From positions 1 through 61,722 of the forward strand of contig JAPPJZ010000007.1 of the NCBI GenBank assembly GCA_028874365.1: DNA of 61,722 nt, given 5' to 3'. The DNA comes from Chloroflexota bacterium (GTDB taxonomy: Bacteria > Chloroflexota > Dehalococcoidia > Bin125). Below are positions 45,701 to 53,757 of this stretch, in pieces; position 1 is the first letter of the stretch, and each line of letters begins with the position of its first letter. Below the pieces are notes generated by a model. The model worked only from the letters and a program-made list of their open reading frames with translations. It had not been told where the DNA came from and did no database searches. The position numbers and the translations under genes are program-made.

Positions 45701-46585
45701 ATGCGCTTGGCAAGCTTTTCCTTTGAGGACACCCCGCGTGTCGGCGTGGTCGTCGACGATGAAATCGTCGACCTCTACCTGGCCGAGCCCGAAGCGCCGA
45801 CCGACATGTGCGCGTTCCTCGCGCTGGGCGAGGAAGGCCGGGTGATGGCCGAGTTCGCGGTCGAGCGCGGTGGCAACCGGCGGCCGCTCTCCGATGTCGA
45901 TTTGCTCGCTCCAGTCCCGAATCCGCGCAAGTTCCTTGCGGTCGGGCTCAACTACGGCGACCACATCGCCGAGACCGGCGCTCAGAAGCCGAGCATGCCG
46001 ACCATCTTCACCAAGCAGGTGAGCTGCGTGCAGCGACCGGGTGGCGGCGTCCACATTCCGCTGGCATCGAAGAATGTCGACTACGAGGGCGAGCTCGGCA
46101 TTGTCATCGGCGAGGCCTGCCGCCACGTCACGGCCGACGAGGCCGAATCGGTGATCGCCGGCTACACAATCGTCAACGACGTCTCGGTGCGCGACTTCCA
46201 GCGTCACACGCCGCAGTTCACGATGGGCAAGTCATTCGACACCCACGGCCCCGTCGGACCGGTGATCGTGACCGGCGACGAGCTGGGCAACCCCCACGTG
46301 CTCGACATCCAGACCCACGTCAACGGCGAGCTGCGCCAGGACTCCAACACCAAGCACCTGATCTTCAACTGCTACGACATCGTGGCGTATGTCACCCAGG
46401 CGATGACCCTCGAGCCGGGCGACATCATCGCCACCGGCACCCCCTCAGGCGTCGCCGCGGCCATGACGCCGCCCCGGTGGTTAGTCGCGGGGGACACGGT
46501 GAGTATCACGATCTCAGGGATCGGGACGCTGGAAAACACGTGCGTGCCGGAGCCCGAGGCCTCGGGGGACGACGAGCGTCACTAG
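45701..46585 (+). CDS. Fumarylacetoacetate hydrolase (FAH) family protein
   Basis: A 294-aa FAH-fold enzyme; members hydrolyse, decarboxylate or isomerise oxo-acids with Mg or Mn. The metal site is seen in VDYEGELGIVIG (Glu129, Glu131) and Asp160 of IVNDVSVRDFQ, with KFLAVGLNYGDHIAE before it and DIIATGTPSGVAAAM at the end. The N-terminal small domain (about 1-70) is typical of the YcgM/HpcE-like group. GAGAGGAG precedes the ATG. It lies 39 nt after the fused CoA-transferase gene and is probably in its operon. Confidence 0.9.
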   Translation: MRLASFSFEDTPRVGVVVDDEIVDLYLAEPEAPTDMCAFLALGEEGRVMAEFAVERGGNRRPLSDVDLLAPVPNPRKFLAVGLNYGDHIAETGAQKPSMPTIFTKQVSCVQRPGGGVHIPLASKNVDYEGELGIVIGEACRHVTADEAESVIAGYTIVNDVSVRDFQRHTPQFTMGKSFDTHGPVGPVIVTGDELGNPHVLDIQTHVNGELRQDSNTKHLIFNCYDIVAYVTQAMTLEPGDIIATGTPSGVAAAMTPPRWLVAGDTVSITISGIGTLENTCVPEPEASGDDERH

Positions 46586-46626
46586 GCGCACTCACCGTCG
46601 TTCCCGCGAAGGCTAGAACCCGACCC

Positions 46627-46884
46627 TTACCGTCGGCTTATGATTCGCTCGTACTCATCATGGCGGCCGATCCAGAACCAGACGTAGTCCTCTCCCTCTC
46701 TCAAAGCCACAGCGCGATGATCGCGGTCAACCCGTACCGTCCAGTACTCGCCGGCTTTCTTGATACGCAGCGATCGGTGCGACGAGTTCTCTCTGAGCAA
46801 CTGAAAGCTGCGATCCGCCGATTGCTGAATCGCTTGCGACAGTTCCCGGTAGGCGATCCAGAAACTTGGTAATGCTCGATGCAC
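46627..46884 (-). CDS. RelE/ParE-superfamily toxin
   Basis: An 85-aa protein of the RelE/ParE fold. The core HRSLRIKKAGEYWTVRVDRD followed by HRAVALREGEDYVWFWIGRH and DEYERII is the family pattern, with a His-Asp-Glu-Tyr end. It begins with GTG directly after the antitoxin TAG (0-nt spacing), so the two are coupled. Whether it cleaves mRNA (RelE/HigB) or poisons gyrase (ParE) cannot be told by eye. The FAH gene ends 41 nt away on the other strand. Confidence 0.8.
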   Translation of the reverse strand: MHRALPSFWIAYRELSQAIQQSADRSFQLLRENSSHRSLRIKKAGEYWTVRVDRDHRAVALREGEDYVWFWIGRHDEYERIISRR

Positions 46885-47121
46885 CTATGACTGCTCAGCG
46901 ATGGGCAGGTCGATCAACAAACCGTTCTCCTCGTCCTCCATCGCCTCAGCCACCAGAAAGTCGAGTTTTCCCGCTCTTGAGTCAGCAGCGATCTGCCGAT
47001 CCCAGTCCTCCCAGGCGTCTTCACACTCGATCATCCACTCGTGCAGTCGACCGCGATCTTCGCTGGAAAGCGACACAATCGCTTGCTGAATCTCTTCGAC
47101 AGTCAACATGTTTGCCACCAT
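46885..47121 (-). CDS. Antitoxin of the RelE/ParE-type module (PF09720-like)
   Basis: A 78-aa acidic protein upstream of the toxin. MLTVEEIQQAIVSLSSEDRG resembles the addiction-module component family, and WDRQIAADSRAGKLDFLVAE is the usual toxin-wrapping region. No clear DNA-binding domain is seen. The start is ATG 47121 or ATG 47109 (MLTVEE). Together with the toxin it forms a two-gene minus-strand operon in the normal antitoxin-first order. Confidence 0.8.
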   Translation of the reverse strand: MVANMLTVEEIQQAIVSLSSEDRGRLHEWMIECEDAWEDWDRQIAADSRAGKLDFLVAEAMEDEENGLLIDLPIAEQS

Positions 47122-47186
47122 CCCGCTGTGGCCTCGGCCGGGCCGCTTACGTCATCGTAGCGAGAGCACGGCTCGTTTGGCCGGCG

Positions 47187-47786
47187 CTACTTGAGCGCCT
47201 CCGCGACGGGCGGCCAAATCCGAGCCAGTGCCGGCGTGCTGCCCGGCGGAGTCGGGCGCGCGCTGTAGAAACGATCCTCAGGTCTCGTGTAGAGCTGCAC
47301 CAAGGTCGGACCATCGGCCGCCAATAGCTCGTCGATCGCTGAATCGAACTCCTCGGCATCGCCGAAGGACACAGTCTGCGCGTAGCCGGCGCCTTCGGCC
47401 ATTCGGGCAAAATCGACCTGTTGCTGAGACGGCAGCGGCTGTGAGCCGCTCGTCTCGTAGACGCCGTTGTGGATCACGATGTGCAGGAAATTCGTCGGTG
47501 CCGCGCCGGCGATCGTGCCCAGCGAGCCAAGCTGCATCATCAGCGACCCGTCACCATCGATCACCCAGACATCGCGATCGGGTTGCGACAGCGCCACGCC
47601 AAGCCCCAGGGTCGACGCGCCGCCCATGAATCCGATGCAGGCCAGGTTGAGGTCGTGCGGCGACTTCTGCCGCCACGCCCCATTGGCCGTCATCGTGCCG
47701 ACCACCACTTGCTGTTCGCGGCGACGGGCAAGCACGTCAAGGGCGGCGTCGAGCGACATTCGCTGAACTGCGGTGTTGTCAGTCAT
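47187..47786 (-). CDS. ThDP-dependent decarboxylase, PP-domain subunit (ComE-like)
   Basis: A 199-aa subunit carrying the diphosphate-binding domain of a thiamine diphosphate enzyme. The ThDP motif is GDGSLMMQLGSLGTI (from Gly78) ending at Asn107 (IVIHNGVY). It resembles the beta subunit of sulfopyruvate decarboxylase (ComE) and the C-terminal part of phosphonopyruvate decarboxylase, with GFMGGASTLGLGVALSQPD as a shared segment. Its ATG overlaps the stop of the PYR subunit gene as ATGA, so the two subunits are made together. The substrate (sulfopyruvate, phosphonopyruvate or another 2-oxo acid) is undetermined. Confidence 0.82.
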   Translation of the reverse strand: MTDNTAVQRMSLDAALDVLARRREQQVVVGTMTANGAWRQKSPHDLNLACIGFMGGASTLGLGVALSQPDRDVWVIDGDGSLMMQLGSLGTIAGAAPTNFLHIVIHNGVYETSGSQPLPSQQQVDFARMAEGAGYAQTVSFGDAEEFDSAIDELLAADGPTLVQLYTRPEDRFYSARPTPPGSTPALARIWPPVAEALK

Positions 47787-48289
47787 GATGTCGTTGTTCC
47801 TACCAGCAGAGCGACAGGACCGTTGCGCTCCGCCGCCTCGTCGAATGCCTTCGCGACGTGATGCAGGTCGTCCGGTCCGTCGAGCAGGTGCGATGGGATG
47901 TCCAGTGTCTCCAGCAACGGCCGGCAAAGCCGAACCATCGAGGAGCCGTCCTGCTCCGGCTCGAGCTCCGGGTCACGCCCCAGCAAACCGATCAACAGCA
48001 CGATCGGGAAGTGACCATCGAGGGCAACGCCGCGCAGATTGTTGACCGAGGCGTAGAGCCCCGCATGTTGGATCTGCATCATCGGCCGGCGACCGCCGAT
48101 GATCAGTCCGGCCGAAACCGCAACGGCCTCATCCTCGGTCGAGCAGTGAATCGTGCGAATTTCTTCGTCGTCCATCAGCAGGTCGAGCACCGTACGCTGA
48201 TGCGTGTCGGGCACGAGGACCACGTCTTGCACGCCCGCTCCACGGATCGCCGCGAGCAACTGATCCGCTGGTATTGACTGCGCCGTCAT
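47783..48289 (-). CDS. ThDP-dependent decarboxylase, PYR-domain subunit (ComD-like)
   Basis: A 168-aa subunit with the pyrimidine-binding domain. Glu52 in CSTEDEAVAVSAG is the residue that activates the ThDP aminopyrimidine. The segment MMQIQHAGLYASVNNLRGVA is characteristic of sulfopyruvate/phosphonopyruvate decarboxylases. GGAGG lies 6 nt upstream of ATG 48289. It is first in a two-gene operon with the PP subunit. Split PYR and PP subunits are the normal ComD/ComE layout. No phosphonate or sulfonate gene is adjacent to confirm the pathway. Confidence 0.82.
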   Translation of the reverse strand: MTAQSIPADQLLAAIRGAGVQDVVLVPDTHQRTVLDLLMDDEEIRTIHCSTEDEAVAVSAGLIIGGRRPMMQIQHAGLYASVNNLRGVALDGHFPIVLLIGLLGRDPELEPEQDGSSMVRLCRPLLETLDIPSHLLDGPDDLHHVAKAFDEAAERNGPVALLVGTTTS

Positions 48290-48340
48290 AGGCTGCCTCC
48301 AACAACTCAGCGACCCTCGAACGGCGCTGAGCCGAACGCC

Positions 48341-49435
48341 ATGAATGATACCGACGCCCCCACCGATCAGACAGACGACCCGGCAGACGAACAGGCCGGC
48401 GAGCTACCGGACGAGAATCCCAACCGTCCACGCGAATATCACGGCGCGCGGACGGTAATCGCCGGCGCTGGGGTCGTGATTGCGGTGGCGGCCGCGCTCT
48501 GGCTGACGTTGCTGCAGCCGTCCAACGGCGGCGGCGAGGGCGTCGTCGATCTGCCGGTATGGCTGCCGACTGAGGGCCGAGAGGTCGGCTCCGATATCGG
48601 CGATCTGGCCCCGGACTTCGATCTCGAAACGGTCGACGGCGGACGCTTCCGCCTCTCCGACTGGCGCGGACAGCCTGTGCTGATTAACTTCTGGGCCTCC
48701 TGGTGCGGTCCCTGCCGCCGCGAGGTTCCCGCCCTGATCCGCGCGCTCGAAAAGCACCAGGCGACTGGCTTCACCGTCGTCGGAGTCAACATCGAGGAAT
48801 CCACATCGGTCGCGCAGAACTTCGTCAGCGAATTCGGCATTGAGTACGCCGTGCCAATGGACTTCGATGGCGCCGTGTTCCGCGCCTACGGCGGAGGCGG
48901 ACCCAGCGGCCCCCCGCGTTCCTTCTTCATCGATCCGGACGGCACAATCGTGCGTATCTGGACCGGCCAGGCCCCGGATGACATCGTCGCGGAGCACACC
49001 CGCGACTTCGCGGAAGCCTATGCGACCAACCGCGTCGGACAATTGCCCGGACTGAAATCGCCGCCGCCCGTCGAGCGCGAAGCGGAGTTGAGCGTTGGCG
49101 TGCAAATCGGCGAACTCGCTCCTGACATGCTTCTATCGCCCAAGCTGGATCCGGATGGAGTTTGGCTGCTGAGCGCGCAACGGGGCCGAACCGTCACCAT
49201 CGCCATCGTGCCGCCGGGCTGCATGCGCTGCGGACGTGCCGTCGGCGCAGATGACGACGCGACCCAGGGTGCAATCATCCTGCTTGGCGGAACGGACGAT
49301 GACCAGGAAACAGAGCGGCTGGAACTCGCCTGGTCGCCCGACGTCGGTCGGCTCTTCGCCCCCAACGGCGACCTACAGTTGATTCAGATAGACGAGCGCG
49401 GCGTGATCGTCAGCATTTCTGGAATGCTCGAGTAG
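48341..49435 (+). CDS. Membrane-anchored TlpA-like thioredoxin with a second degenerate domain
   Basis: A 364-aa protein with an acidic cytoplasmic tail (1-35), one membrane helix (about 38-58) and an external thioredoxin domain. Residues 86-215 run IGDLAPDFDLETVDGGRFRL, then FWASWCGPCRREVP with Cys122/Cys125. A second region from about 256 repeats the plan in shortened form: IGELAPDMLLSP, LLSAQRGRTVTIAIVPPGCM and Cys294-x-x-Cys297. It probably reduces or shuffles disulfides outside the membrane, for example in cytochrome maturation. The Leu dehydrogenase gene follows after 18 nt. Confidence 0.88.
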   Translation: MNDTDAPTDQTDDPADEQAGELPDENPNRPREYHGARTVIAGAGVVIAVAAALWLTLLQPSNGGGEGVVDLPVWLPTEGREVGSDIGDLAPDFDLETVDGGRFRLSDWRGQPVLINFWASWCGPCRREVPALIRALEKHQATGFTVVGVNIEESTSVAQNFVSEFGIEYAVPMDFDGAVFRAYGGGGPSGPPRSFFIDPDGTIVRIWTGQAPDDIVAEHTRDFAEAYATNRVGQLPGLKSPPPVEREAELSVGVQIGELAPDMLLSPKLDPDGVWLLSAQRGRTVTIAIVPPGCMRCGRAVGADDDATQGAIILLGGTDDDQETERLELAWSPDVGRLFAPNGDLQLIQIDERGVIVSISGMLE

Positions 49436-49453
49436 ACGACAGCGAGGTCACCG

Positions 49454-50500
49454 ATGGCCCAGTTCCGCACAATCATCAAGCACGGTTTCGAAGAGGTCGC
49501 CCACTGGCGCGACTCCGAAGCGGGGATCGAGGCAATCTGCGCGATTCACTCAACCGCTCGCGGCCCCGCGATCGGTGGCACCCGCTGGCAGCCGTACGCG
49601 GACGCCGACGCGGCATTCGAAGACGTGCTCCGTCTCTCCGAGGCGATGACGCTGAAGTCCTCCGCGGCGAAGCTCCCATTCGGCGGCGGCAAAGCCGTCG
49701 TCATCGGCGACCCCGCGAACAAGACCGAAGCGCAACTGCGCAGCTACGCCGAGTTCGTCAACGAGTTCGAAGGACGCTATCTCACCACCACCGATGTCGG
49801 CACCACCACCGACGAGATCGATCAACTGTCACGGTGGACCTCGCACATCGTGGGAACCTCGCCCGCGCTGGGCGGCTCAGGCGACACCTCGGCCCTGACA
49901 TCGGTCACCGTGCTCAACGGGATCTACGCCACGCTCGAAGCGCTCGACGGTGACCCAGGTCCGGCCGGCAAGACCATCGTGGTCGTCGGCGTGGGCAAAG
50001 TCGGCTCTAAGGTCGCGCGCTCCCTGGCCGAGGACGGCGCACGCGTCCTGCTCGCCGACATCCGCGCGATCGCCGCGGCCGCGCTGGCCGCGGAAATCGG
50101 CGCAAACACGATCTCGGTGGACGAGGCGTATGTCGCACCCTGCGACATACTCTCGCCCAATGCACTGGGCGGCGTCTTCGGCGACGAGACGATTCCCGCC
50201 TTGCAGTGCCGAGCCATCTGCGGCGGCGCTAACAATCAACTGGTCCGCGACCCTGAAGACGCCGCCCTGCTGGCCGAGCGAGGCATCCTCTACGCACCCG
50301 ACTACGTCGTCAACTCCGGCGGGGTGATTTCGGTCGCGCAGGAAGTCGCCGGTTGGAGCCACGAGCAGGCCGTCGAGCACGCCGAAGGCGTCTTCGAGAC
50401 CACGCGCGCGATCTTCGAGCTGGCCCAGCGCCGCAGGATCACAACGGCCGACGCCGCCCGCGATTTCGCCTTGTCGCAGATCCCGATGCCTGCATCCTGA
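49454..50500 (+). CDS. Leucine/valine-type amino acid dehydrogenase
   Basis: A 348-aa enzyme of the Glu/Leu/Phe/Val dehydrogenase family, which deaminates a branched-chain amino acid to its 2-oxo acid with NAD. Lys68 and Lys80 (TLKSSAAKLPFGGGKAVVIGDP) fall at the same numbers as the catalytic lysines of Bacillus leucine dehydrogenase. The Rossmann domain has VVGVGKVGSKVA, followed by ILSPNALGGVFGDETI. The length fits Leu dehydrogenase better than Glu dehydrogenase. GAGG is upstream of the ATG. Leucine or valine use is inferred, not proven. Confidence 0.9.
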   Translation: MAQFRTIIKHGFEEVAHWRDSEAGIEAICAIHSTARGPAIGGTRWQPYADADAAFEDVLRLSEAMTLKSSAAKLPFGGGKAVVIGDPANKTEAQLRSYAEFVNEFEGRYLTTTDVGTTTDEIDQLSRWTSHIVGTSPALGGSGDTSALTSVTVLNGIYATLEALDGDPGPAGKTIVVVGVGKVGSKVARSLAEDGARVLLADIRAIAAAALAAEIGANTISVDEAYVAPCDILSPNALGGVFGDETIPALQCRAICGGANNQLVRDPEDAALLAERGILYAPDYVVNSGGVISVAQEVAGWSHEQAVEHAEGVFETTRAIFELAQRRRITTADAARDFALSQIPMPAS

Positions 50501-50566
50501 CCTCTCGCTCCAACTGACCCGATACCATGCAGGTGATCCACCCGGAGAAACCCGCAGGAGCACCTC

Positions 50567-51763
50567 ATGTCCCTCACCGTGCATGGCATTCCCGTCATCG
50601 ACATCGACTCTCACTACACCGAGCCGCCCGACCTCTGGACCTCGCGCGCGCCCGCCAAGTACAAGGACGCCGTCCCGCACATCGTGCTCAACGATGAAGG
50701 CCAGCAGCGCTGGCAGGTGCTCGACGACATCGACTTCGGCCCGCCAGGCTTCACCGTCGTCCGCGAAGACGGCACCAAGGAATACGGCTCAATCTCCCTG
50801 GCCAGCTTCGACGAGATGTCGAAGGCCGCAACCGATCCCAAGGCGCGCCTCAAGCTCCTCGACCAACTGGGCATCGCCCAGCAGATCGTCTACCCGAACG
50901 TCGCCGGCTTCGGCTCGCAGAACTTCGTCAAGATCGAAGACCACGAGCTGCGCAACGTCTGCTGCACCGTCTACAACGACGCGATCGCCGAGTTCCAAGC
51001 CGAGGGTGAAGGCCGCCTCTATCCGCAGGGCCTGGTGCCCTTCTGGGACATTCCCGCCGCGGTCGACGAGCTACAGCGAATCAAGGACCTCGGCATGACG
51101 GGGATCACGATGTGCGACACCCCCGAAGCCTTCGGCCTGCCGCACCTCGGCGATCCGGCCTGGGACCCCTTCTGGGACACCTGCCAGGACATGGAGATGC
51201 CGGTCAACTTCCACATTGGCGCCGGCGCCGGCGTCGCCGACAAACTGCTCTGGCCCGGCTACGGTCCGCAGCGATCGTTGGCGCTGATCTCGATCAGCCT
51301 GTTCATCACCAACTTCAAGGTGATCATGAACCTGATCTTCTCCGGCCTCTGCGAGCGCTACCCGAACATCAACTTCGTCTCCGTCGAGTCGGGCATCGGC
51401 TGGGTGCCCTTCCTGCTCGAAGCGATGGACTACCAGTTCGAAGAGACCGTCCCGACCGAGCGTGAAGGCCTCACGATGAAGCCGTCGGAGTACTTCCGGC
51501 GCCAGATCTTCGCCTCCTTCTGGTTCGAGGACTTCGGTCCGCGCGCCACGATCTCCGCGATCGGCGAAGACAACGTGATGTTCGAGACCGACTTCCCCCA
51601 TCCCACCTGCCTCTACCCGAGAGCCCAGGAGCACATCACCGAGGTCCTCACCGACCTCGACGAGGGCATCCGCGAGAAGGTCCTGCGCACCACGGCAGAG
51701 CGCATCTACCACCTGCCGCCCGCCCCAGCCTCGATCTACGAAAGCGCCGCCGCCGGCGGCTAA
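50567..51763 (+). CDS. Amidohydrolase family 2 metalloenzyme, second copy
   Basis: A 398-aa TIM-barrel amidohydrolase related to the protein at 1521-2741. It starts IPVIDIDSHYTEPPDLWTSR, where the family HxH is DSHYTE, so the second metal His appears replaced by Thr. Later it has MPVNFHIGAGAGVAD, FVSVESGIGWVPFLLEAMDY and MFETDFPHPTCLYP with the conserved Asp and His. With one metal His missing, activity may differ or rely on other ligands. AGGAG precedes the ATG. A terminator hairpin follows at 51797-51821. Confidence 0.86.
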   Translation: MSLTVHGIPVIDIDSHYTEPPDLWTSRAPAKYKDAVPHIVLNDEGQQRWQVLDDIDFGPPGFTVVREDGTKEYGSISLASFDEMSKAATDPKARLKLLDQLGIAQQIVYPNVAGFGSQNFVKIEDHELRNVCCTVYNDAIAEFQAEGEGRLYPQGLVPFWDIPAAVDELQRIKDLGMTGITMCDTPEAFGLPHLGDPAWDPFWDTCQDMEMPVNFHIGAGAGVADKLLWPGYGPQRSLALISISLFITNFKVIMNLIFSGLCERYPNINFVSVESGIGWVPFLLEAMDYQFEETVPTEREGLTMKPSEYFRRQIFASFWFEDFGPRATISAIGEDNVMFETDFPHPTCLYPRAQEHITEVLTDLDEGIREKVLRTTAERIYHLPPAPASIYESAAAGG

Positions 51764-51796
51764 CTGCCGAATCGGTCAATCGCCGTCGCGCGTGTA

Positions 51797-51821
51797 GGGG
51801 CGACCCTTGTGGTCGCCCTTT
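51797..51821 (+). terminator. Intrinsic terminator after the amidohydrolase gene
   Basis: GGGCGACC (51798-51805) and GGTCGCCC (51811-51818) form an 8-bp stem with a 5-nt loop, followed by TTT. It lies 34 nt after the amidohydrolase stop and before the SDR gene, which should therefore have its own promoter. Confidence 0.7.
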
Positions 51822-51903
51822 CGCGTACCTTCGCGGCAAGCGGACCGGCCAACCGGCTGCCCGTGCTGCGGAACGACAGAACAGACGAAATGGAGGTCCC
51901 CAT

Positions 51904-52665
51904 ATGCCCGGAAGACTCGAAGGCAAAGTCGCCATCGTCACCGGAGGTGGCGCCGGGATGGGCGCGGCCGAATGCCGACTCTTTGCCCGCGAGGGCGCGG
52001 CGGTCGTAATCGCCGACCTGTACGAGGAGGGCGGTCGCGAGGTCGAAGACCAGATCCGATCGGCCGGCGGCGTCGCCAACTTCGCCAGGATGGACGTCAC
52101 GGCGGAGGAGGAGTGGAACGCCCTGCTGACCTCCACGCTCGACGCTCACGCCGGCCGACTCGATGTGCTGGTCAACAACGCCGGCCTCTCGTCGACCGTA
52201 GTTGACGACCCCAACTCGACGGAGGGCTGGCACCGGATCATGAATGTCAACGCCACCGGCGTCTTCCTCGGCACCAAGTTGGGCGCCGCAGCCATGCTCG
52301 CCGCCGGCAATGGCGGCTCGATCGTCAACATCTCCTCGATCTACGGCTTCGTCGGCTCCGAGGCCGGTCACCCCGCCTATCACGCCTCCAAGGCCGCCGT
52401 TCGCAACTTCTCCAAGGCCATGGCCGTCCGACTTGGGCCCCAGGCCATTCGCGTCAACACGGTCCACCCCGGCTTCATGCCGCCCATGCGCTCCAGCATC
52501 GGCATGTCCGAGGAGATGCGCGCCCGGCTGGTCCGGGCGATACCGCTGGGTCGGACCGGCGAGGTCGATGAGGTGGCCAACGGCGTGCTCTTCCTCGCCT
52601 CGGACGAATCGTCCTACGTCACCGGCGCGGAGCTGAAGATCGATGGCGGCTTCCTCGCGCGCTGA
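51904..52665 (+). CDS. Short-chain dehydrogenase/reductase
   Basis: A 253-aa classical SDR: cofactor motif TGGGAGMG (13-20), Asp38 after the second strand (VVIADLYEEG) indicating NAD(H) preference, NNAG (91-94), and the catalytic Ser144/145, Tyr159 and Lys163 in YHASKAAV. The C-terminus has VTGAELKIDGGFLAR. GGAGGT lies upstream of the ATG. It is similar in length to cyclopentanol or 3-alpha-hydroxysteroid dehydrogenases; the substrate is unknown. Confidence 0.9.
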   Translation: MPGRLEGKVAIVTGGGAGMGAAECRLFAREGAAVVIADLYEEGGREVEDQIRSAGGVANFARMDVTAEEEWNALLTSTLDAHAGRLDVLVNNAGLSSTVVDDPNSTEGWHRIMNVNATGVFLGTKLGAAAMLAAGNGGSIVNISSIYGFVGSEAGHPAYHASKAAVRNFSKAMAVRLGPQAIRVNTVHPGFMPPMRSSIGMSEEMRARLVRAIPLGRTGEVDEVANGVLFLASDESSYVTGAELKIDGGFLAR

Positions 52666-52872
52666 CGAAGCCTCAACCACTGCCGGAGTTGTTGACATAT
52701 CGAGGCGCCCTTGAGAAAGTGACAGCAGCGCCAGTCGATCGAGAGGCGTTCGTTAGACGAGCGCAAAATCAGTCATTGCGTCTGGATGGCTGGGGGCAAC
52801 CTGCGGACGCCGCGATAAACTGTCGTCAAGTAACTCCCACCACGGCGGGTGCGGGGCAAGGAGGAGCCGGGA

Positions 52873-53694
52873 ATGCGAACCATCTCGTCTGAAGGAGCGG
52901 CGGCACGCTGGATGATCCGTCTTGCTCTCGTGACCGCTCTGCTGGCGTTACTCGTCTCGCTGACTCCGGCGCTTGACGCGCAGGAACGACCCCCCGGACC
53001 GCAGGTGTTCTTTGGCAAAGACGCCACCGCCTACGCCGGATCGGAGATCAAGGTCTTCAATCAAGCCGGCGTCGAGATCAGCTCGGGCGGAGAAGGCACC
53101 GGCATCATCGGCAACGACGGAAACTGGTGGGTGCAGATCAGCCTGGACGATGCCACGAGGGCCAAGCTGCGGATCGTGTCTGCCTCCGGTGACCGCGAAA
53201 CCGAGCTGCTGGATCTGATCGAGTTCGACCTCAAGGAAATCTCAATTCGAGACTTCTCTCCGGTGTCGACATCACCCAGTCAGCCGTCGCAGGCCTCGAT
53301 TTGCGGCGCGCCAAAAGACTCCTCAGCGACCAACCTGGCAGGGGCGGGCGAAACGCTCTCGGTCCGCATCATTGCCCGGCGAGCTGCCGATGGCCGTATC
53401 GAATTCGGCATGCGCGGCCCGGACGGCGAAGACATCCTGCCGCGAGCTCGCTTCTTCCCGGCCGACGGTCCCGGCCACAGTCGCTATCTACGAAGCACGC
53501 CCATCGACTTCGGCGGCGGATTCCAGGGTCGGATCATCGCCTGTCATGTCGAAGCGGACGGACGAACCGAGTTCGGCTTCCGTGTGGCGGGGTACGACGA
53601 CATCTTCCCGCGAGCCCGCCTCTTCCCCGCAACCGGTCCCGACCACAACCGCTTCTTGCGCAGTTCCGTGATCGAGATCGCCAGGCCGAGATAG
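52873..53694 (+). CDS. Secreted protein with two DGR-EFG modules
   Basis: A 273-aa exported protein of unknown function. The signal peptide (IRLALVTALLALLVSLTPAL, cleaved near LDA) is followed by a beta-rich domain (about 44-115: VFFGKDATAYAGSEIKVFNQ and GIIGNDGNWWVQISLDD) resembling carboxypeptidase-regulatory/Ig-like folds. After a Ser/Pro linker come two modules (about 163-213 and 219-270): ADGRIEFGMRGPDGEDILPR then ARFFPADGPGHSRYLRSTPI, and ADGRTEFGFRVAGYDDIFPR then ARLFPATGPDHNRFLRSSVI. AAGGAGG lies upstream of ATG 52873; a GTG at 52849 is a weaker start. The modules match those in the redoxin at 38786-39763. Confidence 0.75.
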   Translation: MRTISSEGAAARWMIRLALVTALLALLVSLTPALDAQERPPGPQVFFGKDATAYAGSEIKVFNQAGVEISSGGEGTGIIGNDGNWWVQISLDDATRAKLRIVSASGDRETELLDLIEFDLKEISIRDFSPVSTSPSQPSQASICGAPKDSSATNLAGAGETLSVRIIARRAADGRIEFGMRGPDGEDILPRARFFPADGPGHSRYLRSTPIDFGGGFQGRIIACHVEADGRTEFGFRVAGYDDIFPRARLFPATGPDHNRFLRSSVIEIARPR

Positions 53695-53719
53695 CCCGAG
53701 CGATCCAGATCACCCATCG

Positions 53720-53747
53720 ACCGCCCACTCCTCATCGAGTGGGCGGT
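53720..53747. terminator. Bidirectional terminator-like hairpin between convergent genes
   Basis: An 11-bp perfect inverted repeat, ACCGCCCACTC (53720-53730) with GAGTGGGCGGT (53737-53747), has a 6-nt loop. It lies 26 nt after the secreted-protein gene and 11 nt after the end of the convergent MFS gene. No long T-run follows in either direction. Confidence 0.65.
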
Positions 53748-53757
53748 CTGCTCTCCT

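Noticed and set aside
46594-46620. Short 'TTCCCGCGAAGGC' stretch resembling a widespread palindromic interspersed repeat
   Set aside because: It is a single degenerate arm without its partner arm; too little to call a repeat.
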